Shown here: positions 7,887 to 14,883 of the stretch, one piece after another
How the letters are laid out: every line of letters starts with the position of its first letter
How positions within the stretch are numbered: the first letter of the stretch is position 1
Notes under the pieces: model-generated
The model's database searches: none
Told to the model about the DNA's origin: nothing
What the model saw: only the letters and a program-made list of their open reading frames with translations
Position numbers and translations under genes: made by a program
DNA from: Spirochaetaceae bacterium
GTDB taxonomy: Bacteria; Spirochaetota; Spirochaetia; SZUA-6; Fen-1364
Reading direction: 5' to 3'
Assembly: GCA_003170115.1 (NCBI GenBank)
Contig: PMZS01000401.1
Span: 1 to 18,817 of the forward strand
Length of the DNA: 18,817 bases

Positions 7887-8073
7887 AAGCCCATGGAAGG
7901 GCGAGGTCGGCGTACGCCATGGATGGCGGGAGCCGACCAAAGTGCGGCAGCCGGCTGCGGAGCAGGCGGCGGGAGCCCCACTCGGAAATCTCATGTGTTG
8001 ATAGCGGCAATCGACGGCACCTGTCAAGTGCCGAACAGCGTGCAATGCGTCTTGCTGTCGCACAAGCGTCGAA
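7887..8073 (-). other. Structured 187-nt spacer between the two tRNA genes
   Basis: No ORF with coding character. The spacer holds three inverted repeats. At 7905-7938, GGTCGGC/GCCGACC encloses CGCCA-TGGA-TGGCG. At 7947-7958 lies a perfect 12-bp palindrome, GCAGCCGGCTGC. At 8015-8033, CGGCAC/GTGCCG encloses the -35 TTGACA of the tRNA-Tyr promoter candidate. The first two would be transcribed as a leader ahead of tRNA-Tyr. None is followed by a T-tract on the minus strand, so they are not ordinary terminators. Confidence 0.55.
7998..8027 (-). promoter_or_regulatory. Promoter candidate for tRNA-Tyr
   Basis: Minus strand: TTGACA (8022-8027), an 18-nt spacer, TATCAA (7998-8003). Transcription would start about 105 nt before the tRNA. 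The perfect -35 box lies in the loop of a 6-bp inverted repeat. Confidence 0.5.
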
Positions 8074-8146
8074 AGCCACCTCTCGGAATCGAACCGAGAA
8101 CCTCGTGATTACAAATCACGTGCTCTGCCAGTTGAGCTAAGGTGGC
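8074..8146 (-). tRNA. tRNA-Thr (anticodon TGT)
   Basis: 73-nt minus-strand cloverleaf. Acceptor GCCACCT pairs with AGGTGGC, discriminator T. D stem GCTC/GAGC. Anticodon stem CGTGA/TCACG with loop TTTGTAA (anticodon TGT). T stem CTCGG/CCGAG with TTCGATT loop. The 3' CCA is not encoded (TTC follows). The gene precedes tRNA-Tyr in transcription order. Confidence 0.97.
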
Positions 8147-8166
8147 GAGTATTCCCTGTCGTGTTC

Positions 8167-8195
8167 CCAGTACCACAGGCACCCCGGGCTGTCAA
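8167..8195 (-). promoter_or_regulatory. Promoter candidate for tRNA-Thr
   Basis: Minus strand: consensus TTGACA (8190-8195), 17-nt spacer, then TACTGG (8167-8172) preceded by TGG, an extended -10 form. The -10 hexamer itself is poor. The predicted start is about 13 nt before the tRNA 5' end, a plausible leader length. Confidence 0.45.
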
Positions 8196-8199
8196 GGAT

Positions 8200-8217
8200 C
8201 GCGTCGCCGGGGACGCG
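8200..8217 (-). terminator. Possible terminator hairpin of the DeoR-kinase-isomerase unit
   Basis: Perfect 6-bp stem CGCGTC/GACGCG with a 6-nt loop, 23 nt after the isomerase stop and just upstream of the tRNA-Thr promoter candidate. No T-tract follows, so an intrinsic terminator is uncertain. Confidence 0.3.
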
Positions 8218-8240
8218 CGCGAATGGGTCGGATCCGGGTC

Positions 8241-9590
8241 TCAGGCGTCGAGGACCGCCCTTATATCCAGAAGCCGGCAGAGATCCTTCAACTCCTCGAC
8301 AAAGTTCCCGTAGGTCATGGCGAAGTGCTGGGACTGCACATGGTCAAGGATCCGTCGCACGGGCACGTCGGGGAAAAACTTCACGCTCGGCCAGGAGGGA
8401 AGCGGCACCCCCATCTCCACCCACTGGGGCGGTGTCCGGCCCTCACCGGTCACGATATGCATCCGGTAGCCCTCGTTGTCCTCGGCAAGGCACGCCAGGG
8501 TCATGCGTCCAAGTTTCAAGCGCGAGCAATGGGCCATCCCGCCCAGGGCCACGCTGGTCACCACCTTGATCTGGGGCCGGCCGTCAATGAACTGGTCCGG
8601 GATGTAGCCGTCCTCGCCGAGAAGGATCCACTCGGGATGGTGGTCATAGTGTTCGAGGAACATGACCTGCTGGCCCGAGACATGCTTGAGCATGAGCTCG
8701 GCAACGAGATTGCCCACGTCATTCTCGTCCACGTAGGGATAGCCGGCCGTCGCCACGAGTGACGAAGGCACCGCATGGGAGATGCCCAGATTGCTGTCCA
8801 CCCCGTCCACGCATTTGTAGGAGAAGCCTGCAAAGGTCTTCTCCTTGCACAACTGGACGGTTGCCATGTACAGGCGTATAGCCCGCTCGACCGTTTCCGG
8901 GCGCGGCCGTTCGAGCGGGTACTCCCAGCGCGAAGTGACGCGCCTCGTTTCTTCCGCCACTGCTCCGGCATCCAGCGCCTGCATCCGCTTCTCGACCTGG
9001 AGCATATCGATGCTCTCGACCTCGGGACCGATGCGGTCACGCAGCCTCACCGTGGAGAAATCCGTTGTGAACAAGCCCATGTCGTTGAACCCGATCATGC
9101 CCAGACGCGCTCTTCTCAGCAGGCTCACGGCGCGGGCGGCCCTGCCGAAGGCCCTGATCCCGTCAAGGTCCATCGGCGCGTCGGGGGCGTTGAAGAGGTA
9201 CTTGAACCTGAAGCCCATGCGCTCCATTGGGAAGCGAAGCGCCGTGCAGCCCGCGCCAGCCGCCGGGCAGATCAGCGTGTCTCCTTCGGTGTACCCCCCG
9301 TAACTGTAGAGGATGATGGGTCGGTCACGGAACTCCAGAAGAACGCGCATGACGCCCCGTACCTCCACCCAATTCACCACATTGGCGATCAGGAAATCCC
9401 ACTGTCCACGCCGCAGCTCACTGATCGCGCGCGCCGGCTCGGGGCCTTCACCAAACACAGGGTCGGTGCGAATGAGATCAATCCCGGCATTCCGCAGTTG
9501 CGCCTCCGCGCGCGCGGTGATGGACGCGAGGTGTTCAGGCTTGTAGTACTGGGTTCCGAACGAGACGTAGCCGGCGGTGAGTTGATCCAT
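8241..9590 (-). CDS. FucI-like sugar isomerase family protein
   Basis: A 449-residue cytoplasmic protein resembling the L-fucose/D-arabinose isomerase superfamily, expected to interconvert an aldose and a ketose with a divalent metal. The N-terminal half is a Rossmann-like domain with RPIILYSYGGYTEGD (90-104) and RLGMIGFNDMGLFTTDFS (162-179). The C-terminal half has GYPYVDENDVGNL (283-295) and FLEHYDHHPEW (311-321). By position, E289 and D316 (or E313) would be the metal-binding acids, and H422 near the end (QSQHFAMTYGNF) the catalytic His. These matches are inferred from motif order. The start is set by AGGAGG five nt upstream, rejecting a 40-residue N-terminal extension. It lies 16 nt after the kinase gene and is the last gene of the DeoR unit. 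The substrate is unknown. Confidence 0.82.
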   Translation of the reverse strand: MDQLTAGYVSFGTQYYKPEHLASITARAEAQLRNAGIDLIRTDPVFGEGPEPARAISELRRGQWDFLIANVVNWVEVRGVMRVLLEFRDRPIILYSYGGYTEGDTLICPAAGAGCTALRFPMERMGFRFKYLFNAPDAPMDLDGIRAFGRAARAVSLLRRARLGMIGFNDMGLFTTDFSTVRLRDRIGPEVESIDMLQVEKRMQALDAGAVAEETRRVTSRWEYPLERPRPETVERAIRLYMATVQLCKEKTFAGFSYKCVDGVDSNLGISHAVPSSLVATAGYPYVDENDVGNLVAELMLKHVSGQQVMFLEHYDHHPEWILLGEDGYIPDQFIDGRPQIKVVTSVALGGMAHCSRLKLGRMTLACLAEDNEGYRMHIVTGEGRTPPQWVEMGVPLPSWPSVKFFPDVPVRRILDHVQSQHFAMTYGNFVEELKDLCRLLDIRAVLDA

Positions 9591-9595
9591 GAGTT

Positions 9596-9601
9596 CCTCC
9601 T
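9596..9601 (-). promoter_or_regulatory. Shine-Dalgarno of the FucI-like isomerase
   Basis: AGGAGG on the minus strand, five nt before the ATG at 9590. It decides the start codon. Confidence 0.85.
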
Positions 9602-9606
9602 GTAAA

Positions 9607-11118
9607 TCAGCGCGAGTGCGAATGGAAAACAGGCGCAAGCGCCCGGTAGAGCTCGTTGTACAGCGCGAAGGATCGGTCGTAGACCAGGGCGTTCCTCGGG
9701 TTCGGTTCAAAGCGCCTGCCGGGCCTCACCATTGCGGCGGCGGCGGATGCGATGTCGGGATATTCGCCGCACCGCACGGAAGCGAGGATGGCGGCGCCGA
9801 GCGTGGAAGTCTCCTCTTCTTCCATGCGGATGAGAGGAAGCCCGATCATATCGGCCTTGATCTGGAGCCAGAGGTCGGACCGCGCGCCGCCGCCCATGGA
9901 CCGCAGCTCTTTCATCTCCACGCCGGCGCGTGTGAGGTCCCCCAGGATCTTCCTGAGCATGCAGGCGATCGATTCCATTATTGCACGGGCGCAGTGGCTC
10001 TTGCCGTGCATGAGGGTCAGGCCGTAGAACACGCCTCGGGCGTCCGGGTCGTTCTCCGGCTGTCCTGCCCCCGCGAGAAATGGGAGGAAAACCATGCCGT
10101 CGCAGCCGGGGGGCGCCTTGGCTGCGAGCGCGTTCATGATGGCGTAGGCAGCCTCGAGGTCCCCCGCCTGCCGCACCTCATCCTGGCAAAACTTGTCCCG
10201 CCACCACTTGTACGCGCTGCCTGCCGTCTGGACGTACGGGAGGTAGAGGATTGCCCCCTTCTGCACGTGCGGCTGGTAGGGCAGTCGAGCGGCAAGGTCG
10301 GGATCGAAATGCGATGCCGTCACACCGATCGCCATGACGGAACCGGTCGTCTCCGTGACGATTCCCGGAAAGATATTGCCCGCCCCCACCGTGCTGCTCG
10401 CCTGGTCCATGGCGCCTTTCACGACAAGCGTGCTCTGGTCCAGTCCCATCTCCGCGGCCGCCGATTTCGACAGTGTCCCCACCATGTCGCCGGGCTCAAT
10501 CAGCTCCGGCAGCCGCTCGGCGATTCCAAGATAGTCGACGAATCGGTTCCAGTAGCGGTGCGCATGCACGTCCACGAAAAGGCTCGAGGAAAGCAGGTTC
10601 GGCGTTGAACAGGCTCGCCCGGTGAGACGCCAGGTGATGTAATCCTCCACCAGGAGGAACAGCGTGGTCTTTCGAAAGACTTCGGGCTGGTTCTTCTTCA
10701 CCCACAGGACCTTCGCCGCGCTCCACGTGGGATCGAAATCAGTCTGCCCGGTGACCTTGTACAGCTCGTCACGTGTCGCAAGGCCCGAAAGCTCGTCCGA
10801 CTCGGCGCGCGCGCGCAGGTCGAGCCAGACCATCGCAGGCCTGACGGGCCGCCCGTCGGCGCCGAGGAAGATCACGGTCTCCCCCTGGCTGCAGCCCGAG
10901 ACGGCGCGTATCTCGCGAGGGTGCACGTCCGAAGTTGCCAGGATCTCCCGGGTCCCCGCCACCACCGCATCCCAGTACACGTCGGGCTCCGCCTCGTACC
11001 AGTTCACCGCGGGCGTGGCGAGAGTGTAATTGTGGATGACCTTGCCCTTGAGCCGGCCGTCCCTGTCGTAGAGCACGACCTTGACCGACGTCGTCCCGAT
11101 ATCGAAGGTGAGGTACAT
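9607..11118 (-). CDS. FGGY-family carbohydrate kinase (xylulokinase-like)
   Basis: A 503-residue ATP-dependent sugar kinase, of normal family length. It begins MYLTFDIGTTSVKVVLYD, the phosphate-1 motif (GTTSVK at 8-13). Next come GCSQGE (75-80) and MVWLDLRARAESDE (96-109) of the first FGGY domain. The catalytic Asp is D238 in KGAMDQASSTVGAG. The second domain shows ETTGS (256-260), FLPFLAGAGQPENDPDARG (345-363) and the FGGY signature MGGGARSDLW (408-417) with ETSTLGAA (436-443). This ATG was chosen because the family motif begins at once; 73 upstream in-frame residues would run into deoR. It starts 10 nt after the deoR stop with a poor Shine-Dalgarno, suggesting coupling. It probably phosphorylates the ketose made by the isomerase downstream. 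Substrate not determinable. Confidence 0.92.
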   Translation of the reverse strand: MYLTFDIGTTSVKVVLYDRDGRLKGKVIHNYTLATPAVNWYEAEPDVYWDAVVAGTREILATSDVHPREIRAVSGCSQGETVIFLGADGRPVRPAMVWLDLRARAESDELSGLATRDELYKVTGQTDFDPTWSAAKVLWVKKNQPEVFRKTTLFLLVEDYITWRLTGRACSTPNLLSSSLFVDVHAHRYWNRFVDYLGIAERLPELIEPGDMVGTLSKSAAAEMGLDQSTLVVKGAMDQASSTVGAGNIFPGIVTETTGSVMAIGVTASHFDPDLAARLPYQPHVQKGAILYLPYVQTAGSAYKWWRDKFCQDEVRQAGDLEAAYAIMNALAAKAPPGCDGMVFLPFLAGAGQPENDPDARGVFYGLTLMHGKSHCARAIMESIACMLRKILGDLTRAGVEMKELRSMGGGARSDLWLQIKADMIGLPLIRMEEEETSTLGAAILASVRCGEYPDIASAAAAMVRPGRRFEPNPRNALVYDRSFALYNELYRALAPVFHSHSR

Positions 11119-11128
11119 GCGGCGTCCG

Positions 11129-11941
11129 TCAGTCCGCGGTCCGGCCCTGGTTCCGCGGAACGGCAGCCACGATCTGGATACGGGCACCCGCATCCTGGAA
11201 ACCGGCGACAACGTCAGGAGGAACACCCGGGTCCGTGAAAATCGTCTCCACCTCGCTGAGCGCCGCGTATCTGATGAACGAATCCCGGTTGAACTTCTCC
11301 GCATCGGCAAGGACGAACGCATGCGATGTGTTCCCAAGGATGATTTCGTTCATCTTCGCGGTGCTCTCGTCGGTAGTCATGAATCCGCTGCTGATGTGCA
11401 CCGCATCTGCACCCAGGAAAGCCTTGCTTACGTGAAATTGCCGGAGCGTCTCCTCAGTGATCGGCCCCCAGACGTCGCGCCTCTCCACGCGCACCTCTCC
11501 TCCCACCAGGATCACCTTGCACCACCGCGCAAGGGCCTCGACCAGGGCGAGGGAATTCGTCAGGACCACGATGTTCTTCAGGGAGCCGGCCTGGAGCCGC
11601 AGGGAGAGTGATTCGGCGAGCTTCAGAACGGTCGTGCCGGAATCGAGAAAGAGACGGTCACCGGCGACAACGATTTCCGCTGCCGCCCGGCCGATGAGCG
11701 CCTTTTCCCTGCTGCGATGCGTGGAGGAGATGTAGTAGGAATAGTCCGTGCCGAGATGGGGAGACAGGCGCGCTCCGCCGTGAGTGCGGATGACCTTGCC
11801 GTCGGTCTCAAGCCGGGCAAGAAGCCGCCTCACCGTTGCCACGGATACTCCCAGAGTGTCGGAAACCGTTTTCACACCCAGCCTTTTGTTGAGTTGAAGC
11901 ATTTCCATGAGCCGGGATGTGCGGAGCTCGCTCTTTTTCAT
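11129..11941 (-). CDS. DeoR-family transcriptional regulator
   Basis: A 270-residue DNA-binding repressor of the DeoR/GlpR family, which usually senses a phosphorylated sugar. The N-terminal winged helix spans about 6-58, with KTVSDTLGVSVATVRRLL (24-41) and the family signature VIRTHGGA (50-57). The C-terminal sugar-isomerase-like sensor has FLDSGTT (98-104), VLTNSL (126-131), VILVGGEV (143-150), FLGADAVH (175-182) and ADAEKF (212-217). The start at 11941 is set by AAGGAAGG five nt upstream; 29 in-frame residues before it would overlap the control region. It heads the kinase/isomerase unit and is divergent from the aminotransferase unit, so it probably controls both and itself. The effector is unknown. 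Confidence 0.93.
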   Translation of the reverse strand: MKKSELRTSRLMEMLQLNKRLGVKTVSDTLGVSVATVRRLLARLETDGKVIRTHGGARLSPHLGTDYSYYISSTHRSREKALIGRAAAEIVVAGDRLFLDSGTTVLKLAESLSLRLQAGSLKNIVVLTNSLALVEALARWCKVILVGGEVRVERRDVWGPITEETLRQFHVSKAFLGADAVHISSGFMTTDESTAKMNEIILGNTSHAFVLADAEKFNRDSFIRYAALSEVETIFTDPGVPPDVVAGFQDAGARIQIVAAVPRNQGRTAD

Positions 11942-11950
11942 GGCAGCCTT

Positions 11951-11963
11951 CCTTGACCAATCA
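11951..11963. promoter_or_regulatory. Candidate operator copy 1 (13-bp direct repeat)
   Basis: CCTTGACCAATCA, 12 of 13 bases identical to the copy at 12053-12065. Its first four bases lie inside the deoR Shine-Dalgarno region (11947-11954), so binding here could block deoR expression. The DeoR link is inferred from position. Confidence 0.45.
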
Positions 11964-11994
11964 CGAACTTGATGAATGGATGAAACATCAGGAT

Positions 11995-12024
11995 TTCCTA
12001 CCCTGGAAATCGACCCGCTGTCAA
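11995..12024 (-). promoter_or_regulatory. Promoter candidate for deoR-kinase-isomerase
   Basis: Minus strand: perfect TTGACA (12019-12024), 18-nt spacer, TAGGAA (11995-12000), a weak -10. The predicted leader of about 47 nt contains operator copy 1. Confidence 0.4.
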
Positions 12025-12029
12025 GCATT

Positions 12030-12039
12030 TTTGATCAAA
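12030..12039. promoter_or_regulatory. Short palindrome in the divergent control region
   Basis: TTTGATCAAA, a perfect 10-bp palindrome in an AT-rich tract between the two divergent promoter candidates. A possible second regulator site or part of a DeoR site. Confidence 0.25.
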
Positions 12040-12052
12040 TCGAGCAAAATAC

Positions 12053-12065
12053 CCTTGACCACTCA
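12053..12065. promoter_or_regulatory. Candidate operator copy 2 (13-bp direct repeat)
   Basis: CCTTGACCACTCA, differing from copy 1 by one base, 102 bp away in the same orientation. It contains the whole -35 hexamer (12055-12060) of the aminotransferase promoter, so occupancy would compete with RNA polymerase. Confidence 0.45.
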
Positions 12066-12082
12066 TAAGGTTTTGCTATACT
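12055..12082 (+). promoter_or_regulatory. Promoter of the aminotransferase-oxidoreductase unit
   Basis: TTGACC (12055-12060), 16-nt spacer, TATACT (12077-12082): five of six consensus bases in each box. The predicted start is near 12089, giving a leader of about 40 nt. This is the strongest promoter candidate in the window. Confidence 0.7.
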
Positions 12083-12113
12083 GCAGCAGATTTATTCGCA
12101 AACGATCACCACT

Positions 12114-12120
12114 GAGGCGG
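12114..12120 (+). promoter_or_regulatory. Shine-Dalgarno supporting a TTG start
   Basis: GAGGCGG, eight nt before the TTG at 12129. No in-frame ATG exists nearby, so this site decides the unusual start codon. Confidence 0.6.
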
Positions 12121-12128
12121 GTACGCAT

Positions 12129-13694
12129 TTGACACAAGACAAGGGAAACTCTCCGAAAACCGTGACTCTCTCACTCACGGACCTCCTGGGCTCCGACTAC
12201 ACGGAAGCCGCCTGCTCCGCGCACGCCTTTCTGGACGGCCGAAGCCTCGCGGAATCAGAGGCGCTGGCGAATGAGAAAGTAGATTTCTACCCGCATGCGT
12301 TTGCCCGAAGGATCGACGAGCTGCTTCCGCTGGTCGGCACGAAAGTGTGTCCGCCGCTGGGCAGGAGCGCGCGCGGCGCAGGAACGCGCGGGTTCCAGGA
12401 GGCCAGCAGGACCGGACCCGCGCCCGTGTCAGGACTTGGATTGTTCAGGGTGGGCGAAGACGGCCGCTTGTATCTCGCCGCCAAGGCCGAGCACTACCAC
12501 CTCTCCGTCGGCCACGGTTTTCCGGGCTATCGGCTGCTCGAGAATGCCCGCAGGCTGGGCATTCCGAATTGCACCCACAACAACACGCGCGGCCACATTA
12601 CAAGGCTGCTCGAAGAAGAGCTGGTGGCCGCGGCCAACGGCCTGCCGCTGGGCTCGGACCGCACCGGGATTGACCGCGCGCTCGCCTCGAACGATCCGCA
12701 GGTCATCAACCGGGTCATCAATCTGGAGACCGGAAGCCTCGCGGTGGAGGCAGCCCTCAAGATCGTTCTCCGCCGCTTCTACCGCTTCGAAAAGGAACCC
12801 GAGCCGCCCGCGTTTGAAGGCCGAATCCCGGTTCTCCTCGTGATCGGGGACTATGAAGGAGGGATTGCGGCGAATTATCACGGCACGACCACCCTCACCC
12901 AGGTGATGCGGGGGTTATGGCCGGCCTTGGGGGGGAAGCTGGAGTCCAGCGGCGCAATGCTCGTGCGCCCGGTCAAGATCAACGACGTTGCGGACTTCAC
13001 GTCAGTGCTGAATCGCTGGGATGCCGGGCAGCACAAGGTGGCCGCTTTTTTCCATGAAATCGTGCTGATGAACTACGGGGCTGTGAGGCTGGAGCAGAAG
13101 TTCCTGTCGAAGGCGTATGCGCTGTGCAGGGAGCACGACGTGCCGGTGGTCGCCGACGAGATCCAGTCCTGCATCTGGTCCCCGGAGTTTTTCCTTTTCC
13201 GTGAGTACGGCCTCCGGCCGGACCTCGTGTCCGTAGGGAAAGGCTGCCCCGGCGGAGAATATCCGGCCGCCAGGATTCTCTGTTCCGCGGCGCTGGACAC
13301 GCTCCCGCAATTCGGGGCGCTCGTCACCAACGGCCAGGAGGAAATCGCTTCCCTCGCATTCCTCGTCACCATGGCCTTCGCCCGCGCCAACAGCGAATTC
13401 ATAAGCGAGACCGGAGAGCACTACGAACGGTGCCTCGGCGATCTTGCGGCACGCCACCCCGGTGTCATTGAAAAGGTGGAAGGGAGGCGCCACCTCGCGT
13501 CACTGTTCTTCCGAGACACCCAGAAGCTTACGCGGTTCGTCGTGGCGCTCACCCAGGGCGGAGTTGACATCAGCGTGCAGAGCTACAAGGCAAAGTGCCC
13601 ACCCTCCTGTCTGACGAAGCTGCCCCTGGTCACGACTCCGAAAGTCGTGGACTTCATCGTGGGACGGATGGACCAAGCACTGAGGGCGCTCTGA
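12129..13694 (+). CDS. Class-III PLP-dependent aminotransferase-like protein
   Basis: A 521-residue cytoplasmic fold-type I PLP enzyme of the class-III aminotransferase/glutamate-1-semialdehyde aminomutase superfamily. ETGSLAVEAALKI (200-212) matches the phosphate-binding turn and helix. VVADEIQSCIW (340-350) supplies D343 for the pyridine nitrogen. VSVGKGCPGGEYPA (368-381) supplies K371 for the Schiff base. FFHEIVLMNYGA (308-319) lies where the family usually has an E-P-x strand. The protein is longer than typical members, with about 100 extra N-terminal residues. The usual TFGGNP-like segment reads VTNGQEEIAS (399-408), so the substrate pocket may be unusual. It starts at TTG and is followed 26 nt later by the oxidoreductase. 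The context suggests an amino sugar, amino polyol or keto sugar substrate (inference). Confidence 0.85.
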   Translation: MTQDKGNSPKTVTLSLTDLLGSDYTEAACSAHAFLDGRSLAESEALANEKVDFYPHAFARRIDELLPLVGTKVCPPLGRSARGAGTRGFQEASRTGPAPVSGLGLFRVGEDGRLYLAAKAEHYHLSVGHGFPGYRLLENARRLGIPNCTHNNTRGHITRLLEEELVAAANGLPLGSDRTGIDRALASNDPQVINRVINLETGSLAVEAALKIVLRRFYRFEKEPEPPAFEGRIPVLLVIGDYEGGIAANYHGTTTLTQVMRGLWPALGGKLESSGAMLVRPVKINDVADFTSVLNRWDAGQHKVAAFFHEIVLMNYGAVRLEQKFLSKAYALCREHDVPVVADEIQSCIWSPEFFLFREYGLRPDLVSVGKGCPGGEYPAARILCSAALDTLPQFGALVTNGQEEIASLAFLVTMAFARANSEFISETGEHYERCLGDLAARHPGVIEKVEGRRHLASLFFRDTQKLTRFVVALTQGGVDISVQSYKAKCPPSCLTKLPLVTTPKVVDFIVGRMDQALRAL

Positions 13695-13720
13695 AAAGAC
13701 GCCGAAAGGAAGATCAACGC

Positions 13721-14869
13721 ATGGGAGAGCGAAGAAAGGTACATTTCGGAATCATCGGCCTGGGACTCATGGGAAGGGAGTTCGCCAGCGCAATCGCGCG
13801 GTGGTGCCATCTTCTAGACAACGGTCCCGTGCCCGTGCTGACGGGCGTGTGCGACACCAACCCGAAGATGCAGACGTGGTTCACGGACAGCTTCCCCGGG
13901 CTACCAATCGTCACCTCCTCCTACGAGGACCTTCTGGGCTCATCGCAGATCGACGCGATCTACTGCGCCGTGCCGCACAACCTGCACGAAAAGATCTACT
14001 GCGACGTCATCCGCGCGGGCAAGCACCTGATGGGGGAGAAACCCTTCGGAATCAACCGCGCTGCAAACAGCGCGATACTGGCGACCCTGGCGAAGAATCC
14101 GGGCGTATTCGCGCGCTGCAGCTCCGAGTTCCCGTACTTCCCCGCGGTCCAGAAGTTCATCTCGTGGATCAGGGAGGGCAGGTTCGGGAGGGTCATGGAG
14201 GTGCGGGCGGGCTTTCATCATTCCTCCGACATGGACGTGAACAAACCCATCAACTGGAAGCGTGTCATAGACATCTGCGGCGAGTACGGGTGCATGGGAG
14301 ACCTCGGAATTCATACCCAGCACATCCCTTTCCGCATGGGATGGATCCCGAAGACCGTGTATGCGTCGCTTTCGAAAATCGTGACGACCCGGCCCGACGG
14401 GAAGGGAGGCACCGCCCCGTGCCTCACGTGGGACAACGCCACTCTTTCCTGCGCCGTGGATCATGCTGACGGCTACGAGTTCCCCATGTACCTTGAAACC
14501 AAGCGCATGGCCCCGGGAATGACGAACAGCTGGTACATCGAGGTGGACGGTCTCAATGCGTCCGCCAAGTTCTCAACAAGGGACCCGAAGTCCTTCTTTT
14601 ACCTGCTGAGCGGTGAGAAGGAGCAGCCCTGGTGCCGGCTCGACCTGGGCTACACCCCCGCGGTCCCCGGGATCACCGGCAGCATATTCGAATTCGGTTT
14701 CTCGGATTCCATCCTGCAGATGTGGGCCGCATTCCTCCTTGAGCTGGAGAAAGGCACGCCCCCCGTGTTCGGATGTTTCACCCCCGAGGAGACGCGCCTC
14801 TCTCACGCCCTCCTGAGCGCGGCGCTTGATTCCCACAGGAACAGAAGCGTCGAGATGGTTCGCGCATAG
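13721..14869 (+). CDS. Gfo/Idh/MocA-family NAD(P)-dependent oxidoreductase
   Basis: A 382-residue cytoplasmic sugar or cyclitol dehydrogenase. The N-terminal Rossmann fold opens with VHFGIIGLGLMGREFA (GxGxxG at 13-18). AVPHNLHEKI (83-92) and the hallmark GEKPFGIN (105-112, K107 near the cofactor) follow. The C-terminal domain contains GEYGCMGDLGIHTQHIP (187-203), whose D194 and H198 match the conserved Asp/His of the family active site. The ATG at 13721 has AAAGGAAG upstream; the longer in-frame ORF starting at 13595 would overlap the aminotransferase. It is the second gene of the plus-strand unit and ends 14 nt before the convergent isomerase. It could supply a keto sugar to the aminotransferase, or reduce or oxidise its product. 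Substrate unknown. Confidence 0.92.
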   Translation: MGERRKVHFGIIGLGLMGREFASAIARWCHLLDNGPVPVLTGVCDTNPKMQTWFTDSFPGLPIVTSSYEDLLGSSQIDAIYCAVPHNLHEKIYCDVIRAGKHLMGEKPFGINRAANSAILATLAKNPGVFARCSSEFPYFPAVQKFISWIREGRFGRVMEVRAGFHHSSDMDVNKPINWKRVIDICGEYGCMGDLGIHTQHIPFRMGWIPKTVYASLSKIVTTRPDGKGGTAPCLTWDNATLSCAVDHADGYEFPMYLETKRMAPGMTNSWYIEVDGLNASAKFSTRDPKSFFYLLSGEKEQPWCRLDLGYTPAVPGITGSIFEFGFSDSILQMWAAFLLELEKGTPPVFGCFTPEETRLSHALLSAALDSHRNRSVEMVRA

Positions 14870-14883
14870 CCCGGAAACATTCT

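Noticed and set aside
11119..11337. 73-residue N-terminal extension of the first kinase
   Set aside because: It would overlap deoR, and the FGGY phosphate-1 motif starts directly after the ATG at 11118.
14870..14883. Bidirectional terminator between the convergent oxidoreductase and isomerase genes
   Set aside because: The gap is only 14 nt and holds no inverted repeat or T-tract. Termination must lie inside the opposing genes or depend on Rho.
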